A stretch of 64,000 bases of DNA, taken from the NCBI RefSeq assembly GCF_002261425.1, contig NZ_NEVJ01000003.1, positions 992,001 through 1,056,000 on the forward strand, given 5' to 3'. The notes under the pieces are model-generated. The model searched no databases and had not been told where the DNA came from. It saw only the letters and a list, made by a program, of their open reading frames with translations. The position numbers and the translations under genes are program-made. Each line of letters begins with the position of its first letter. Position 1 is the stretch's first letter. This document shows positions 18,931 through 28,670 of the stretch, one piece after another. The stretch is from Bordetella genomosp. 9. GTDB taxonomy: Bacteria > Pseudomonadota > Gammaproteobacteria > Burkholderiales > Burkholderiaceae_B.

Positions 18931-19911
18931 ATGAATACAGCATTGCCGCGACGCGGCGTACGCCTTGCCATCGCGCTGTCGGCCTGCCTGGCCGCCGGCG
19001 CCGCCATGGCGGCGGACTGGCCCAGCCATCCCATCACCTTCGTCGCGCCCTTCAGTCCGGGCGGCGGCATCGACCTGGCCGCGCGGCTGGTCGCCAAATC
19101 CGTCAGCGAACAGCTGCACCAGTCGATCATCGTCGAAAACCGCCCTGGCGCGGGCGGCGCCATCGGCGCGGCCCACGTCGCGCACAGCGCGCCTGACGGC
19201 TATACCTTCCTGGTGGGCGGCAACAGCGTCATCACCAACAGCCTGATCCACCCCAAGCAGCCGTACAAGGACGAAGCACTGACGCCGGTCGTGCTGATGA
19301 CCGTGACCCCTTCGATCATCGTCACCAGCGCCGCCAATCCTTCCAACAACCTGAAGGAATTCCTGGACGACGCCAGGAAGAACCACAACGGCCGCATCAC
19401 CTTTTCCACCGCGGGCAACGGCAGCGCGCCGCAATTCGTCGCGGAGATGCTGCGCGAAGCCACGGGCATGAACGTGGAACCCATCACCTACAAGAGCGGC
19501 GGCGAAGGCGTGACCGCGGTGGTCGCCGGGCAGGTCGACGCGACGTCCGAAGCCAGCGTCGCCACCCTGCCCCTGATCAAGGGCGGCAAGCTGAAGGGAC
19601 TGGCGATCACCGGCGACAAGCGCATGGCCAGCGCGCCCAACATCCCCACCACGGCGGAAGAAGGCCTGCCCACGCTGCGGATCGTGCACTGGGCCGGCCT
19701 GCTGGCGCCGACCGGCACGCCCGACAATATCCTGGACAGGATGAATGCCGCCGTGAACGCTGCGCTGAAGACGCCGGACGTGCAGCAGGCGCTACAGCGC
19801 AGCAGCCAGGACGCCGGCGGCGGCACGCGAGCGTCCTTCACCAAGTTCACCCAGGACGAACGCGCGCGCCTGGGCCAGATCGTCAAGACCGGCCACATGC
19901 AGACGGACTGA
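18931..19911 (+). CDS. Bug-family (TctC-like) periplasmic binding protein
   Basis: The 326-residue product has a signal peptide ending AAMA (about residue 27), then WPSHPITFVAPFSPGGGIDL, IVENRPGAGGAIG and APDGYTF. Towards the end it reads ASAPNIPTTAEEG, where most Bug proteins have LPDVPT. The ATG at 18931 gives a complete signal peptide. It converges on hutI with only 17 bp between the stops. The ligand is unknown. Its position suggests, but does not show, a link to histidine catabolism. Confidence 0.9.
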   Translation: MNTALPRRGVRLAIALSACLAAGAAMAADWPSHPITFVAPFSPGGGIDLAARLVAKSVSEQLHQSIIVENRPGAGGAIGAAHVAHSAPDGYTFLVGGNSVITNSLIHPKQPYKDEALTPVVLMTVTPSIIVTSAANPSNNLKEFLDDARKNHNGRITFSTAGNGSAPQFVAEMLREATGMNVEPITYKSGGEGVTAVVAGQVDATSEASVATLPLIKGGKLKGLAITGDKRMASAPNIPTTAEEGLPTLRIVHWAGLLAPTGTPDNILDRMNAAVNAALKTPDVQQALQRSSQDAGGGTRASFTKFTQDERARLGQIVKTGHMQTD

Positions 19912-19928
19912 TCGCGGCCGGCCGGCCG

Positions 19929-21179
19929 TCACGCCACCTGTTCGACGCCGCGCCGCAGGATGCGCGCCGGCCGGTGCGCGCCGTGGCTGTAGCATAGCTC
20001 CGCCAGTTCCGGCACCCGCCAGAACACCAGGTCGGCCCACTTGCCTGGCGTCACGGTGCCGATCTCATCCTGCAGGCCGAGCGCGCGCGCCGCGGCCTGC
20101 GTGACGCCCTGCAGGGCCTCGGCCGGCGTCAGGCGGAACAGCGTGCACGCCATGTTCAGCATCAGCAACAACGATGCGAACGGCGACGTGCCGGGATTGC
20201 AGTCCGTCGCCACCGCCATGGGCACGCCGTGGCGGCGCAGCAGGTCGATCGGCGGCACCTTCGTATCGCGCAGGAAATAGAACGCCCCGGGCAATAACAC
20301 CGCGACCGTTCCGGCCGCCGCCATGGCCCGCGCGCCGGCTTCGTCCAGATGCTCCAGATGGTCCGCCGACAAGGCGCGGTAACGCGCGCCCAGGGCCGCG
20401 GCGCCGCACAGGTTCAGCTGTTCGGCATGCACCTTCACCGGCAGGCCCAGCGCTGCCGCCGTGCGGTAGACCCGCTCCGTCTGCGCGCTGTCGAAACCTA
20501 TGCTTTCGTGGAACACGTCCACCGCATCCGCCAGCCCGAGCCGCGCGGCCTCCGGCAGCACGTCGGCGCAGACGAAATCGATGTAGTCGTCGGCACGGCC
20601 GGCATATTCGGGCGGCAGCGCATGCGCGCCCAGGAAAGTCGTGCGTATCGTCACCGGCAGGCTCGCGCCCAGGGCGCGGGCCGCGCGCAGCATGGCCAGT
20701 TCGGTGTCGCGGTCCAGGCCGTAGCCGGACTTGATCTCCACCGTGGTCACGCCTTCGCACAGCAAGGCGCGCAGGCGCGGCAAGGCTTGCGCGATCAGGC
20801 CGTCTTCCCCCGCCTGCCGCGTGGCGCGCACGGTGGAAACGATGCCACCGCCGGCGCGCGCGATGTCTTCATACGAGGCGCCGTTCAAGCGCATCTCGAA
20901 TTCCCGGGCGCGCGAACCCGCATAGATCAGATGCGTGTGGCAATCGATCAGGCCGGGCATCACCCAGGCGCCTTCCGCATCGATCAGGGTGCCCGGCCGG
21001 CCGGCGGAATCCGCCCATGCGCCGGCGGGCGCATCCGCCGCCCTGCCGATCCAGGCGATGCGTCCGCCCTGGATGGCGATCGCGTCGGCATCGTCGCGCA
21101 CGCCATACGGCGCGGCGGAATCGAAAGTCGCGATCCGGGCGTTGACGATCAGGGCGTCCTGGCTTGCTTCAGTGGTCAT
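19929..21179 (-). CDS. hutI: Imidazolonepropionase
   Basis: The 416-residue amidohydrolase opens imidazolone propionate to formiminoglutamate, the third step of histidine degradation. The metal motif [12 protein letters not shown], the EIKSGYGLD segment, HAEQLN, and DCNPGTSP near the C-terminal catalytic Asp are all present. The ATG at 21179 is the family start. A GGAAAAGA stretch lies just upstream. It is transcribed away from hutC across a 148-bp gap that contains a HutC-like operator. Confidence 0.95.
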   Translation of the reverse strand: MTTEASQDALIVNARIATFDSAAPYGVRDDADAIAIQGGRIAWIGRAADAPAGAWADSAGRPGTLIDAEGAWVMPGLIDCHTHLIYAGSRAREFEMRLNGASYEDIARAGGGIVSTVRATRQAGEDGLIAQALPRLRALLCEGVTTVEIKSGYGLDRDTELAMLRAARALGASLPVTIRTTFLGAHALPPEYAGRADDYIDFVCADVLPEAARLGLADAVDVFHESIGFDSAQTERVYRTAAALGLPVKVHAEQLNLCGAAALGARYRALSADHLEHLDEAGARAMAAAGTVAVLLPGAFYFLRDTKVPPIDLLRRHGVPMAVATDCNPGTSPFASLLLMLNMACTLFRLTPAEALQGVTQAAARALGLQDEIGTVTPGKWADLVFWRVPELAELCYSHGAHRPARILRRGVEQVA

Positions 21180-21268
21180 GGGGTCTTTTCCAGCGCATGG
21201 GGCTTTATCGCGCATCGGCGGAATAAAGCCATCCTCGGGTTTTCCATAGCCGGATGGTACTTGCCTAT

Positions 21269-21284
21269 ACTTGTATATTCAAGT
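21269..21284. promoter_or_regulatory. Putative HutC operator
   Basis: The 16-bp near-palindrome ACTTGTATATTCAAGT lies between divergent hutI and hutC-hutU. It has the CTTGTA...CAAG form described for HutC sites in other proteobacteria. It overlaps a TATACT box at 21266-21271, so repressor binding could block hutC transcription directly. Expected behaviour, by analogy, is release by urocanate. Confidence 0.6.
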
Positions 21285-21327
21285 TAGAGTTTGCCCCATC
21301 CCCAGTCGCAGACATCCACCCATCCGC

Positions 21328-22089
21328 ATGCCCGCCGCCAGCCTCCCGCTCCCTCCCTATGCACGCATCAAGCAGCACATCGTCGCGCAGATCGAAGCCG
21401 GCGAATGGGCGGTGAACGACCAGGTCCCGTCGGAAAACCAGCTGGCCGCGCAGTTCGAGGTCTCGCGCATGACGGCGCGCCGCGCGATCCTGGAACTGAC
21501 CCAGGAAGGCATGCTGGTCCGCAGCCAGGGCCTGGGCACCTTCGTGGCGGAACAGAAACCCGCCCTGCCCGTGCTGGAAGTCCGCAACATCGCCGACGAA
21601 ATCGCCCAGCGCGGCCACCGCTATTCCAACCGCGTGCTGCAGCTGGAGCGCGTGACCGCGCCGGAAGCCATCGCCGCCGCGCTGGACCTGTCCATCGACA
21701 AATCCGTCTACCACTCGCTGATCCTGCATCTGGACAACGACGCGCCCGTGCAGCTGGAAGACCGCTACGTCAACCCCCGCGTGGCCCCCGACTACATCCG
21801 GCAGGACTTCAGCCGCGAAACGCCCAATGCCTACCTGAGCCGCGTCGCGCCGCTGACCGCCGTCGAACACACCATCGAGGCCATTCTTCCCGATACCCGC
21901 GTCGCGGGCTGGCTGGGACTGAAAGGCCCGCAAGCCTGCCTGCAGGTGCTGCGCCGCACCTGGTCCGGCGAGCACGTCGCCACCTGCGCCCGACTCATCC
22001 ATCCCGGCGACCGCTATCGCCTGACCGGCCACGCCGTCATGCCCACACGCCCCGCCCCCGCCAAGACTTCCGGAGAACAACAGCCATGA
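21328..22089 (+). CDS. hutC: Histidine utilisation repressor, GntR/HutC type
   Basis: The 253-residue protein has an N-terminal GntR winged helix (about 10-75: [20 protein letters not shown], then GLGTFVAE) and a C-terminal UTRA ligand domain (about 85-235). The ATG at 21328 is chosen because the next start upstream (21271) would place the N-terminus inside the operator. It overlaps hutU in ATGA, so repressor and urocanase would be made together and the operon would be autoregulated. Confidence 0.92.
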   Translation: MPAASLPLPPYARIKQHIVAQIEAGEWAVNDQVPSENQLAAQFEVSRMTARRAILELTQEGMLVRSQGLGTFVAEQKPALPVLEVRNIADEIAQRGHRYSNRVLQLERVTAPEAIAAALDLSIDKSVYHSLILHLDNDAPVQLEDRYVNPRVAPDYIRQDFSRETPNAYLSRVAPLTAVEHTIEAILPDTRVAGWLGLKGPQACLQVLRRTWSGEHVATCARLIHPGDRYRLTGHAVMPTRPAPAKTSGEQQP

Positions 22090-23768
22090 CCGCTACGAAA
22101 AACGCCCGCATCGACCCCTCGCGCAAGATCCGCGCGCCGCGCGGCAATACCCTGAGCTGCAGGAACTGGCTGATCGAAGCCGCCTACCGCATGATCCAGA
22201 ACAACCTGGACGCGGAAGTGGCCGAGCATCCGGATCAGTTGGTGGTGTACGGCGGCATCGGCCGCGCCGCGCGCGACTGGCCGTCCTTCGACAAGATCCT
22301 GGAAGTGCTGCGCCGCCTGCAGCCCGACGAAACGCTGCTGATCCAGTCCGGCAAGCCGGTCGGCGTGTTCCGGACCCATGAAGACGCCCCGCGCGTGCTG
22401 CTGGCCAATTCCAACCTGGTGCCGCATTGGGCCACCTGGGAACACTTCCACGAACTCGACCGCAAGGGCCTGATGATGTACGGCCAGATGACGGCCGGCA
22501 GCTGGATCTACATCGGCTCCCAGGGCATCGTGCAAGGCACCTACGAAACCTTCTATTCGGTGGCCAACCGCCATTTCGGCGGCGATCCCAAGGGCCGCTG
22601 GATCCTGACGGCGGGCCTGGGCGGGATGGGCGGCGCGCAGCCGCTGGCCGCCACCATGGCCGGCTTCAGCATGATCGCGGTGGAGTGCGACGAGTCGCGC
22701 ATCGACTTCCGCCTGCGCACCCGCTATATCGACGTGAAAGCCAAGACCCTGGACGAAGCGCTGGGCCTGCTGGAGCAGCCCAAGACCCAGGGCAAGGCCG
22801 TGTCCATCGGCTTGTTGGGCAATGCCGCCGACGTGCTGGCGGAAATGGTCCAGCGCGGTATCACGCCCGACTGCGTGACCGACCAGACCTCCGCCCACGA
22901 TCCCTTGAACGGCTACCTGCCGCAGGGCTGGACGATGGAAGAATGGAAAGCCCGCCGCAACGACGAACCGGATGCCGTGGTGCGCGCGGCCAAGCAATCC
23001 ATGGCCGGCCACGTGCGCGCCATGCTGACGCTGCAGGAACGCGGTGCGGCGACGCTGGACTACGGCAACAATATCCGCCAGATGGCGCTGGAAATGGGCG
23101 TGGAGAACGCCTTCGATTTCCCCGGTTTCGTGCCCGCCTATATCCGCCCGCTGTTCTGCGAAGGCATCGGTCCGTTCCGCTGGGCCGCGCTGTCGGGCGA
23201 TCCGGAGGACATCTACAAGACGGACGCCAAGGTCAAGGAACTGATCCCGCACGACAAGCATCTGCACAACTGGCTGGACATGGCGCGCGAACGCATCGCC
23301 TTCCAGGGCCTGCCGGCGCGCATCTGCTGGGTGGGCGTGCGCGATCGCGCGCGGCTGGGGTTGGCCTTCAATGAGATGGTCCGCACCGGGGAACTGAGCG
23401 CGCCCGTGGTCATCGGCCGCGATCACCTGGATTCCGGCTCGGTGGCCAGCCCGAACCGTGAAACGGAATCGATGCGGGACGGCTCGGACGCGGTGTCCGA
23501 CTGGCCCTTGCTGAATGCCCTGCTGAACACCGCCGGCGGCGCGACCTGGGTGTCGCTGCACCATGGCGGCGGCGTCGGCATGGGGTTCTCGCAGCACGCC
23601 GGCGTGGTCATCGTGTGCGATGGCACCGAAGCGGCGGATCGCCGCATCGCGCGTGTGCTGCACAACGACCCTGCGACGGGCGTCATGCGCCACGCGGACG
23701 CCGGCTACGAAGAAGCCATCGCCTGCGCGCGCGACGCCGGACTGGACCTGCCGATGCTGGGCCGCTGA
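22086..23768 (+). CDS. hutU: Urocanate hydratase
   Basis: The 560-residue protein has the usual family length. The NAD-binding [18 protein letters not shown], the [12 protein letters not shown] loop, [13 protein letters not shown], and [10 protein letters not shown] carrying the active-site Cys are all intact. It hydrates urocanate to imidazolone propionate, the substrate of HutI. hutH and the formiminoglutamate enzymes are not in the window. Confidence 0.97.
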   Translation: MTATKNARIDPSRKIRAPRGNTLSCRNWLIEAAYRMIQNNLDAEVAEHPDQLVVYGGIGRAARDWPSFDKILEVLRRLQPDETLLIQSGKPVGVFRTHEDAPRVLLANSNLVPHWATWEHFHELDRKGLMMYGQMTAGSWIYIGSQGIVQGTYETFYSVANRHFGGDPKGRWILTAGLGGMGGAQPLAATMAGFSMIAVECDESRIDFRLRTRYIDVKAKTLDEALGLLEQPKTQGKAVSIGLLGNAADVLAEMVQRGITPDCVTDQTSAHDPLNGYLPQGWTMEEWKARRNDEPDAVVRAAKQSMAGHVRAMLTLQERGAATLDYGNNIRQMALEMGVENAFDFPGFVPAYIRPLFCEGIGPFRWAALSGDPEDIYKTDAKVKELIPHDKHLHNWLDMARERIAFQGLPARICWVGVRDRARLGLAFNEMVRTGELSAPVVIGRDHLDSGSVASPNRETESMRDGSDAVSDWPLLNALLNTAGGATWVSLHHGGGVGMGFSQHAGVVIVCDGTEAADRRIARVLHNDPATGVMRHADAGYEEAIACARDAGLDLPMLGR

Positions 23769-23834
23769 GAACCGAAACGACTTCACGCGCCCGCCCGCGC
23801 GGCCGGCATCACGCCGCGATCGAACACCTTACCC

Positions 23835-23851
23835 GCCGGCCTCGGGCCGGC
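23835..23851 (+). terminator. Short hairpin after hutU
   Basis: A perfect 7-bp GC stem (23835-23841 with 23845-23851) has a 3-nt loop, in the 120-bp gap between hutU and the next Bug gene. A 14-bp direct repeat (23801-23814 and 23845-23858) overlaps it. There is no T-run. It may only attenuate read-through or protect the hutU 3' end. Confidence 0.35.
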
Positions 23852-23888
23852 ATCACGCAGCAGTAGACACACATACAAGGGGAATACC

Positions 23889-24878
23889 ATGAAACTGTCT
23901 CTGAGCCTGCGCCTGGCGGCTTGCGCCGCCGGCGCCCTCATCGCGGCATCCGCCGCGCCCGTGCACGCGGCGGATGCCTATCCTTCCAAGCCCGTGACCA
24001 TCATCGTGCCGTTCGGCGCGGGCGGCGTCGCCGACGCCATCCCGCGCATCGTCGGGCAGAAGCTCAACGAAATGTGGGGCGTGCCGGTCATCATCGAAAA
24101 CCGCCCCGGCGCCTCCGGCAACCTGGGCATGGGCCAAGTCGCCCGCGCCGCCGCCGACGGCTACACGCTGGGCCTGGCGCCGGCCGGCAACCTGACCGTC
24201 AACCCGCTGCTCTACACCAACCTGAACTTCGACACGGCCCACGCCTTCGCGCCCATCACGCTGCTGGCGACCTCGCCCAACATCCTGGTCGTGAACCCCG
24301 CCCTGCCGGCCAAGGACTTCAAGTCCTTCATCGAATACGCCAAGAGCAAGCCGGGCAAGCTGAACTTCGCCTCGCCCGGCGCCGGCAGCGGCGCGCACCT
24401 GGCCGGCGAGCTGCTGAACCAATCCGCCGGCATCAGCACCATGCATATCCCGTACAACGGCATGGCGCCCGCCGTCACCGACGTGGTCGCGGGCAACGTG
24501 GACATGATGTTCGCCGGCGTTTCCAGCGTGCTGCCCTTCATCCGCAGCGGCAAGCTGCGCGCCCTGGCCATCGCCGGACCGCATCGGCTGCCGCAGCTGC
24601 CCGACGTCCCCACCGTCGCCGAAAGCGGCTACCCGGGTTTCGACGTGACGTCGTGGTACGGCCTGGTCGCTCCCGCCAAGACGCCGCCCGCCGTCCTGGC
24701 CAAGCTGGCGCAGGACGTCGCGACCGTCCTGAAGGATCCGGCCGTGCGGCAGAAGTTCGAAGACCAGGGCGTGGAGCCCTCCAGCATTACATCGCAAGCC
24801 TTCGCCGCCATGATCCAGGACGAGTCCCGCAAGTGGGCGGACATCGTCAAGACGGCGGGCATCAAGCCTATCCAGTAA
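23889..24878 (+). CDS. Bug-family binding protein of the hut cluster
   Basis: The 329-residue product has a signal peptide ending VHA (about residue 27), then YPSKPVTIIVPFGAGGVADAI, IIENRPGASGNLG and ADGYT, and near the end LPDVPTVAESG. It lies 120 bp after hutU and 13 bp before the ornithine-cyclodeaminase-like gene in the same direction. Co-transcription with those genes is likely. A ligand related to histidine or its products is an inference from position. Confidence 0.9.
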   Translation: MKLSLSLRLAACAAGALIAASAAPVHAADAYPSKPVTIIVPFGAGGVADAIPRIVGQKLNEMWGVPVIIENRPGASGNLGMGQVARAAADGYTLGLAPAGNLTVNPLLYTNLNFDTAHAFAPITLLATSPNILVVNPALPAKDFKSFIEYAKSKPGKLNFASPGAGSGAHLAGELLNQSAGISTMHIPYNGMAPAVTDVVAGNVDMMFAGVSSVLPFIRSGKLRALAIAGPHRLPQLPDVPTVAESGYPGFDVTSWYGLVAPAKTPPAVLAKLAQDVATVLKDPAVRQKFEDQGVEPSSITSQAFAAMIQDESRKWADIVKTAGIKPIQ

Positions 24879-24891
24879 GTCCGGAGACATC

Positions 24892-25896
24892 ATGCAGTCC
24901 ATCGACATTACCTACCTGAACGGGCCCGACGTCAAAGCCCTGAACATCACCGATGCCGAGATCCTGGCCGCGGTGGAAGGCGCCCTGCGCGCGCAGGGCC
25001 TGGGCAAGACCGTGATCGAGCCGCGCGTGCACCTGGTGCCGGAATCCTCGGACAAGGGCCACTTCAACGTGCTGCGCGGCTACATCGAGCCGCTGCACGT
25101 GGCCGGCGTCAAGGTGGTCAGCGATTTCGTCGACAACTACAAGGTCGACCTGCCGTCCGAAATGGCCTTGCTGAACCTGTTCGATCCGGTCACCGGCAAG
25201 CCGCTGGCCATCGTCGATGCGACTGCCATCACCGACATGCGCACCGGCGCGGTCACCGCGCTGGGCGCCAAGCACCTGGCGCGGCGCGACAGCAAGATAC
25301 TGGGCCACATCGGGGCGCGCGGCACCTCGTACTGGAACGTGCGCCTGCTGGACAGCATCTTCAATTTCGACGAGATCCGCGTGCACTCGCGCCGTCCCGA
25401 AAGCCGCCAGGCCTTTGGCGACCGCCTGTCGCGCGACCTGGGCAAGCCGGTCAAGGTGGTGGAAGATTGGGAATCCTGCGTGCGCGACGCTGACATCGTC
25501 GTCGAAGCCTCGCGCCTGCCCAAGCCCACGCCGCTGCTCAAGACGGAATGGATCAAGCCGGGCGCGCTGGTCATGCCCTACGGCACCATGAGCGCGGTCG
25601 AGCTCTCGCTGACGGACATCATGTCCAAGGTGGTGGTCGACGATTGGGGCCAGTGCCGCAAGGGCCTGCCCTTCGGTTCGCTGCGCGCCCACGTGGACAG
25701 CGACCGCATCACCCAGGAAAACCTGCACGCCGAGATCGGCCAGATCGTGGCCGGCCTGAAGCCGGGACGCGAGAACGATCAGGAGACCATCCTGTTCTGG
25801 CATCGCGGCCTGTCGACGACGGACATCGCGCTGGGGCAGGCGATGCTGGACAAGGCCAAGCGACTCGGTATCGGGCAGACCTTGAAGTACGCCTGA
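24892..25896 (+). CDS. Ornithine cyclodeaminase/mu-crystallin family protein, atypical
   Basis: The 334-residue protein aligns by eye with the OCD family. R45, K74 and R117 correspond to the substrate-carboxylate residues of bacterial ornithine cyclodeaminase. Two key places differ. The dinucleotide loop reads GHIGARGTSYWNV rather than GxGxQA, and the segment that normally carries the catalytic Asp (GGDxPGKxEL) reads YGTMSAVEL around residue 228. It may therefore be a reductase or dehydrogenase of the broader family rather than a cyclodeaminase. It lies 13 bp after a Bug gene and 21 bp before a PhnD-like gene. Confidence 0.75.
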   Translation: MQSIDITYLNGPDVKALNITDAEILAAVEGALRAQGLGKTVIEPRVHLVPESSDKGHFNVLRGYIEPLHVAGVKVVSDFVDNYKVDLPSEMALLNLFDPVTGKPLAIVDATAITDMRTGAVTALGAKHLARRDSKILGHIGARGTSYWNVRLLDSIFNFDEIRVHSRRPESRQAFGDRLSRDLGKPVKVVEDWESCVRDADIVVEASRLPKPTPLLKTEWIKPGALVMPYGTMSAVELSLTDIMSKVVVDDWGQCRKGLPFGSLRAHVDSDRITQENLHAEIGQIVAGLKPGRENDQETILFWHRGLSTTDIALGQAMLDKAKRLGIGQTLKYA

Positions 25897-25917
25897 TCGA
25901 ACACACCGGGAGCCGCC

Positions 25918-26739
25918 ATGACCGCTACGCCTTTGATCGCATCGACCCGCATGTACGACGTCGCGCCGTCCGCCAAGACGGCGTGGCATGCGCTGCTGGC
26001 CGAGGCACATCGGCGGGCGGGCCTGCACGTGACCTTTGTCGAACACGGTTGGCCGACGCCGATCGGTGAACTCTGGGCGCGCCCCGGCCTGTGCGGCGCA
26101 TTCATGTGCGGCTGGCCGTTCGCGCAAGCATTGCGCGGCGGCAAGGCTTATACGGCGGTGGCCGCCGTCGTGCCGGATTTGCCCGGTTACGACGACCAGG
26201 CGCGTTATCGCAGCGCCTTCCTGGTGCGCGAAGATGCGCCCTGGCAGCGGCTGGAGGATGCGTTCGGCAGCCGCTACGGGTGGATGGTGCGCGACTCCCA
26301 GTCCGGCTGGAACGCGCCCCGGCGCCTGCTCGCCCGCCATGCGGCGGCGCGCGGGGACTCGCTGTTCCAGGAAGTCAAAGGTCCTTATGGCAACCCACGT
26401 GGCCTGCTGCGCGCCTTGCGCGATGGCGAAATCGACCTGACGGCCGTGGACGGGTGGTATCTGGACCTGCTGCGCGTGCATGACGCAGACGCGCTACAGG
26501 GCCTGCGCGCGATCGGATATACGGATTGGACGCCGAATCCCTTGCTCGTCAGCGGACAGGATGTCGACCCCGCGACGTCCGAGCGCCTGACAGCCGCGCT
26601 GCTCGGCATGCACACCGACGCCGGCACCAGGGAATTGCTGCGCGCGGCGCACGTCGCGCGCTTCACGGCCGCGGACCCGCGTGCCTACGAAGTACTGCTC
26701 GACCACGATAGCGACCGCAGCTATCCGGAGATCCGCTAG
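25918..26739 (+). CDS. PhnD/SsuA-like substrate-binding-fold protein without signal peptide
   Basis: The 273-residue protein has the two-lobed phosphonate/phosphate-binding (PhnD) pattern: SGW motif and helix after the hinge (DSQSGWNAPRRLL), then DLTAVDGWYLDLLR and TPNPLLVSG. No N-terminal hydrophobic segment is seen (MTATPLIASTRMYDVAPS), so it is probably cytoplasmic or its exporter signal is unusual. No ABC permease or ATPase lies beside it. It is the last gene of the hutC-hutU-bug-ocd series. Confidence 0.7.
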   Translation: MTATPLIASTRMYDVAPSAKTAWHALLAEAHRRAGLHVTFVEHGWPTPIGELWARPGLCGAFMCGWPFAQALRGGKAYTAVAAVVPDLPGYDDQARYRSAFLVREDAPWQRLEDAFGSRYGWMVRDSQSGWNAPRRLLARHAAARGDSLFQEVKGPYGNPRGLLRALRDGEIDLTAVDGWYLDLLRVHDADALQGLRAIGYTDWTPNPLLVSGQDVDPATSERLTAALLGMHTDAGTRELLRAAHVARFTAADPRAYEVLLDHDSDRSYPEIR

Positions 26740-26830
26740 GTCACGTCCGCTATTCGGGAATTGGATAGCGGCGGATGGAGATGCCTCCAACCGCCGCCAG
26801 TTCGACGCTGTTCCGCGCCGTCCAGACTGC

Positions 26831-26908
26831 TTAAATGACGTGGAACAGCCAAAGCAGAATGATGACCGGGATGGGGATCCCCAACAGCCAGAGCAGAATG
26901 CCTCGCAT
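26831..26908 (-). CDS. 25-residue single-span membrane peptide
   Basis: On the minus strand an ATG at 26908 preceded by AAGGAGAG with ideal spacing opens a 25-codon frame, MRGILLWLLG, then IPIPVIILLW, then LFHVI and TAA. Almost the whole peptide is one hydrophobic helix with a central IPIP turn. Similar tiny peptides with the pattern LLWLLGxPIPxIIL occur as unannotated small ORFs in proteobacteria. The gene stands alone in the 350-bp gap between the PhnD-like gene and the SDR gene. The function is unknown. Confidence 0.7.
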   Translation of the reverse strand: MRGILLWLLGIPIPVIILLWLFHVI

Positions 26909-27086
26909 GGCGCTCTCCTTTCTCGGTTGCCCGCTACGTATGGCAGGCTTCGGGCTACTGTGGAGCAAGGGCCGTGCCCGCGTGTCCATTGCTTACTCCA
27001 GGTCAACAATCCATTGACATCCAGGCCGTGTACGCACGACGCTCCGAGTGCTCCAATGACCACGGACACCATACAAGGAGCTTTCA

Positions 27087-27776
27087 ATGGCCGATCAGAA
27101 AACCGTACTTATCCTGGGCGCGTCACGCGGCCTGGGCCTGGCGCTGGCCGAGGAATACTGCGGCAAGGGCTGGCACGTCATCGCCACCACGCGCAGCCAG
27201 TCTCCGCAACTCGAAGCCTTGCGCGAACGCAGCGTCTGCGAACTGGAAATCCAGTCCGTCGACATCACCGACCTGGCGTCGGTACGTGAACTGCACGCTC
27301 GCCTGCAAGGCCGCACGCTGGACACGCTGTTCGTCAATGCCGGCATCTGCAAGGCGAACGAACTGACCCCGCTGCAAGGCGACGAACAGGATTTCATCGA
27401 CATGATGCTGACCAACGCGCTCAGCCCCATGCGGGTCATCGAAGTCTTCCAGGACATGGTTGCGCGCGATGGCGTCATCGCTGTCATGTCCTCGGAGCTG
27501 GGCAGCATCACCAACAACGAAGGCTTCTGGGAGCTGTACAGTTCCAGCAAGGCCGCGTTGAACATGTTGATGAAGGCCTACGCGTCGCGCCATGCCGGCG
27601 GCACGCAAGCCCTGCTGCTGGTCGCGCCCGGATGGGTGCGTACCGAGATGGGCGGCAGCAACGCCGCCCTGGACGTCTCGGAAAGCATCCCGCTGGTGGT
27701 CGACACCGTAGAGCGCCATGCCGGCCGGCCAGGACTGCGATACATCGACCGGCACGGCGCAACGCTGCCCTGGTAG
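27087..27776 (+). CDS. SDR-family oxidoreductase
   Basis: The 229-residue protein has the cofactor loop GASRGLGLAL, a conserved NAG (FVNAGICKANE), a catalytic Ser segment (MSSELGSI) and the active-site YSSSK. It resembles short-chain dehydrogenases of the C-factor/SniffeR type. The substrate is unknown. A GGAG ribosome-binding site lies 9 nt before the ATG. It converges on the deacetylase gene with a 12-bp gap. Confidence 0.85.
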   Translation: MADQKTVLILGASRGLGLALAEEYCGKGWHVIATTRSQSPQLEALRERSVCELEIQSVDITDLASVRELHARLQGRTLDTLFVNAGICKANELTPLQGDEQDFIDMMLTNALSPMRVIEVFQDMVARDGVIAVMSSELGSITNNEGFWELYSSSKAALNMLMKAYASRHAGGTQALLLVAPGWVRTEMGGSNAALDVSESIPLVVDTVERHAGRPGLRYIDRHGATLPW

Positions 27777-27788
27777 CGGCCGCGTTGA

Positions 27789-28670
27789 CTACAGCGGCCG
27801 GATCGCCAGATCGCCGCGGTACACCGTGTTCGCCAGCGTTTCGGCGTGCGCGCGATGGGGATCCGGCTCCGGCGCCAGGTTCAGCGACAGCGTATGTTCC
27901 GCCAGTTGCTGGCAGGTCATGAAGCGCACGTCGCCCAGTTGCCTGAGCTCGGTCAGCAAGGTATCCAGCACCGCGATACGCGCCGCGCGCGTGGAGCCGA
28001 AATCCCCGCGCAGGTTCAAGGTGATGGGAATCAGCGTGCCTTCCGCATGCATGGCGGCGATCTCGTCACGCCAGATCGTCTGCAGGCGCGCATGCGTATG
28101 GCGGGCCGAATACACCGGCGCGTCGTCCAGCGCGAAGCTCGAAGGCAGCTCCACCAGCTTCTTGTCGCCCGACAGGCCGAACACGTAGGGGTAGTCGGCG
28201 TCCTGGAAGCTGGCGTCGTAGATGAAACCCAGGTCCGCCAGGTGATCCAGCGTCCGGGACGACAACTCGCCGCCCGGCGCGCGGAAGCCCTGCGGCGCCA
28301 CGCCGGCAAGGTCGGCCAGGATGTCGCGCGATTCCTTCAGCACCTGGGTTTCCTTGTCGCCCAGGGTGGCGAAGTTTTCCAGGTCCACGCCGCGCGCGGC
28401 GATCTCATGTCCCTGGGCGGCCAGCTCGCGGATCAGCTCGGGATGCCGGCGGGCATCCGTGCCGGGGACGAAGAACGTCGCCGGCACTTCATGCTTTTCG
28501 AACAGCTCCACCAGGCGGGGAAACCCCGCGCGCACCGCGTAGCGGCCGTAGGAATAGCGGCCGAACATGCGTTCGGTGGGGACTTCCTTCAGATCGAAGG
28601 ACTCGGCGTCGAAGTTCACGGTCGGCAGGACGACCGCGCGGGCGCCATGGGGCCAGGTATACGTGCTCAT
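27789..28670 (-). CDS. Polysaccharide-deacetylase-fold protein lacking the metal His pair
   Basis: The 293-residue protein has the NodB-type fold (ATFFVPGTDARRHPELIREL, then GFRAPGGELSSRTLDHLADLGF). It aligns with its neighbour at 28667-29494. Where active family members have H-x3-H it reads R93-GVD-L97, and the first motif is NFDAES. Loss of both His suggests it no longer binds metal there. The ATG overlaps the neighbour's stop by 4 nt, so the two are probably made together and may form a heteromer. PuuE/allantoinase-like relatives act on ureides, but no substrate is evident here. Confidence 0.8.
   Translation of the reverse strand: MSTYTWPHGARAVVLPTVNFDAESFDLKEVPTERMFGRYSYGRYAVRAGFPRLVELFEKHEVPATFFVPGTDARRHPELIRELAAQGHEIAARGVDLENFATLGDKETQVLKESRDILADLAGVAPQGFRAPGGELSSRTLDHLADLGFIYDASFQDADYPYVFGLSGDKKLVELPSSFALDDAPVYSARHTHARLQTIWRDEIAAMHAEGTLIPITLNLRGDFGSTRAARIAVLDTLLTELRQLGDVRFMTCQQLAEHTLSLNLAPEPDPHRAHAETLANTVYRGDLAIRPL

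Noticed and set aside
24892..25896. True ornithine cyclodeaminase
   Set aside because: The catalytic Asp motif and nucleotide loop differ, so only the family name is used.
25918..26739. Phosphonate ABC transporter binding protein (phnD)
   Set aside because: The fold fits, but there is no signal peptide and no permease or ATPase gene, so the transport role is not supported.
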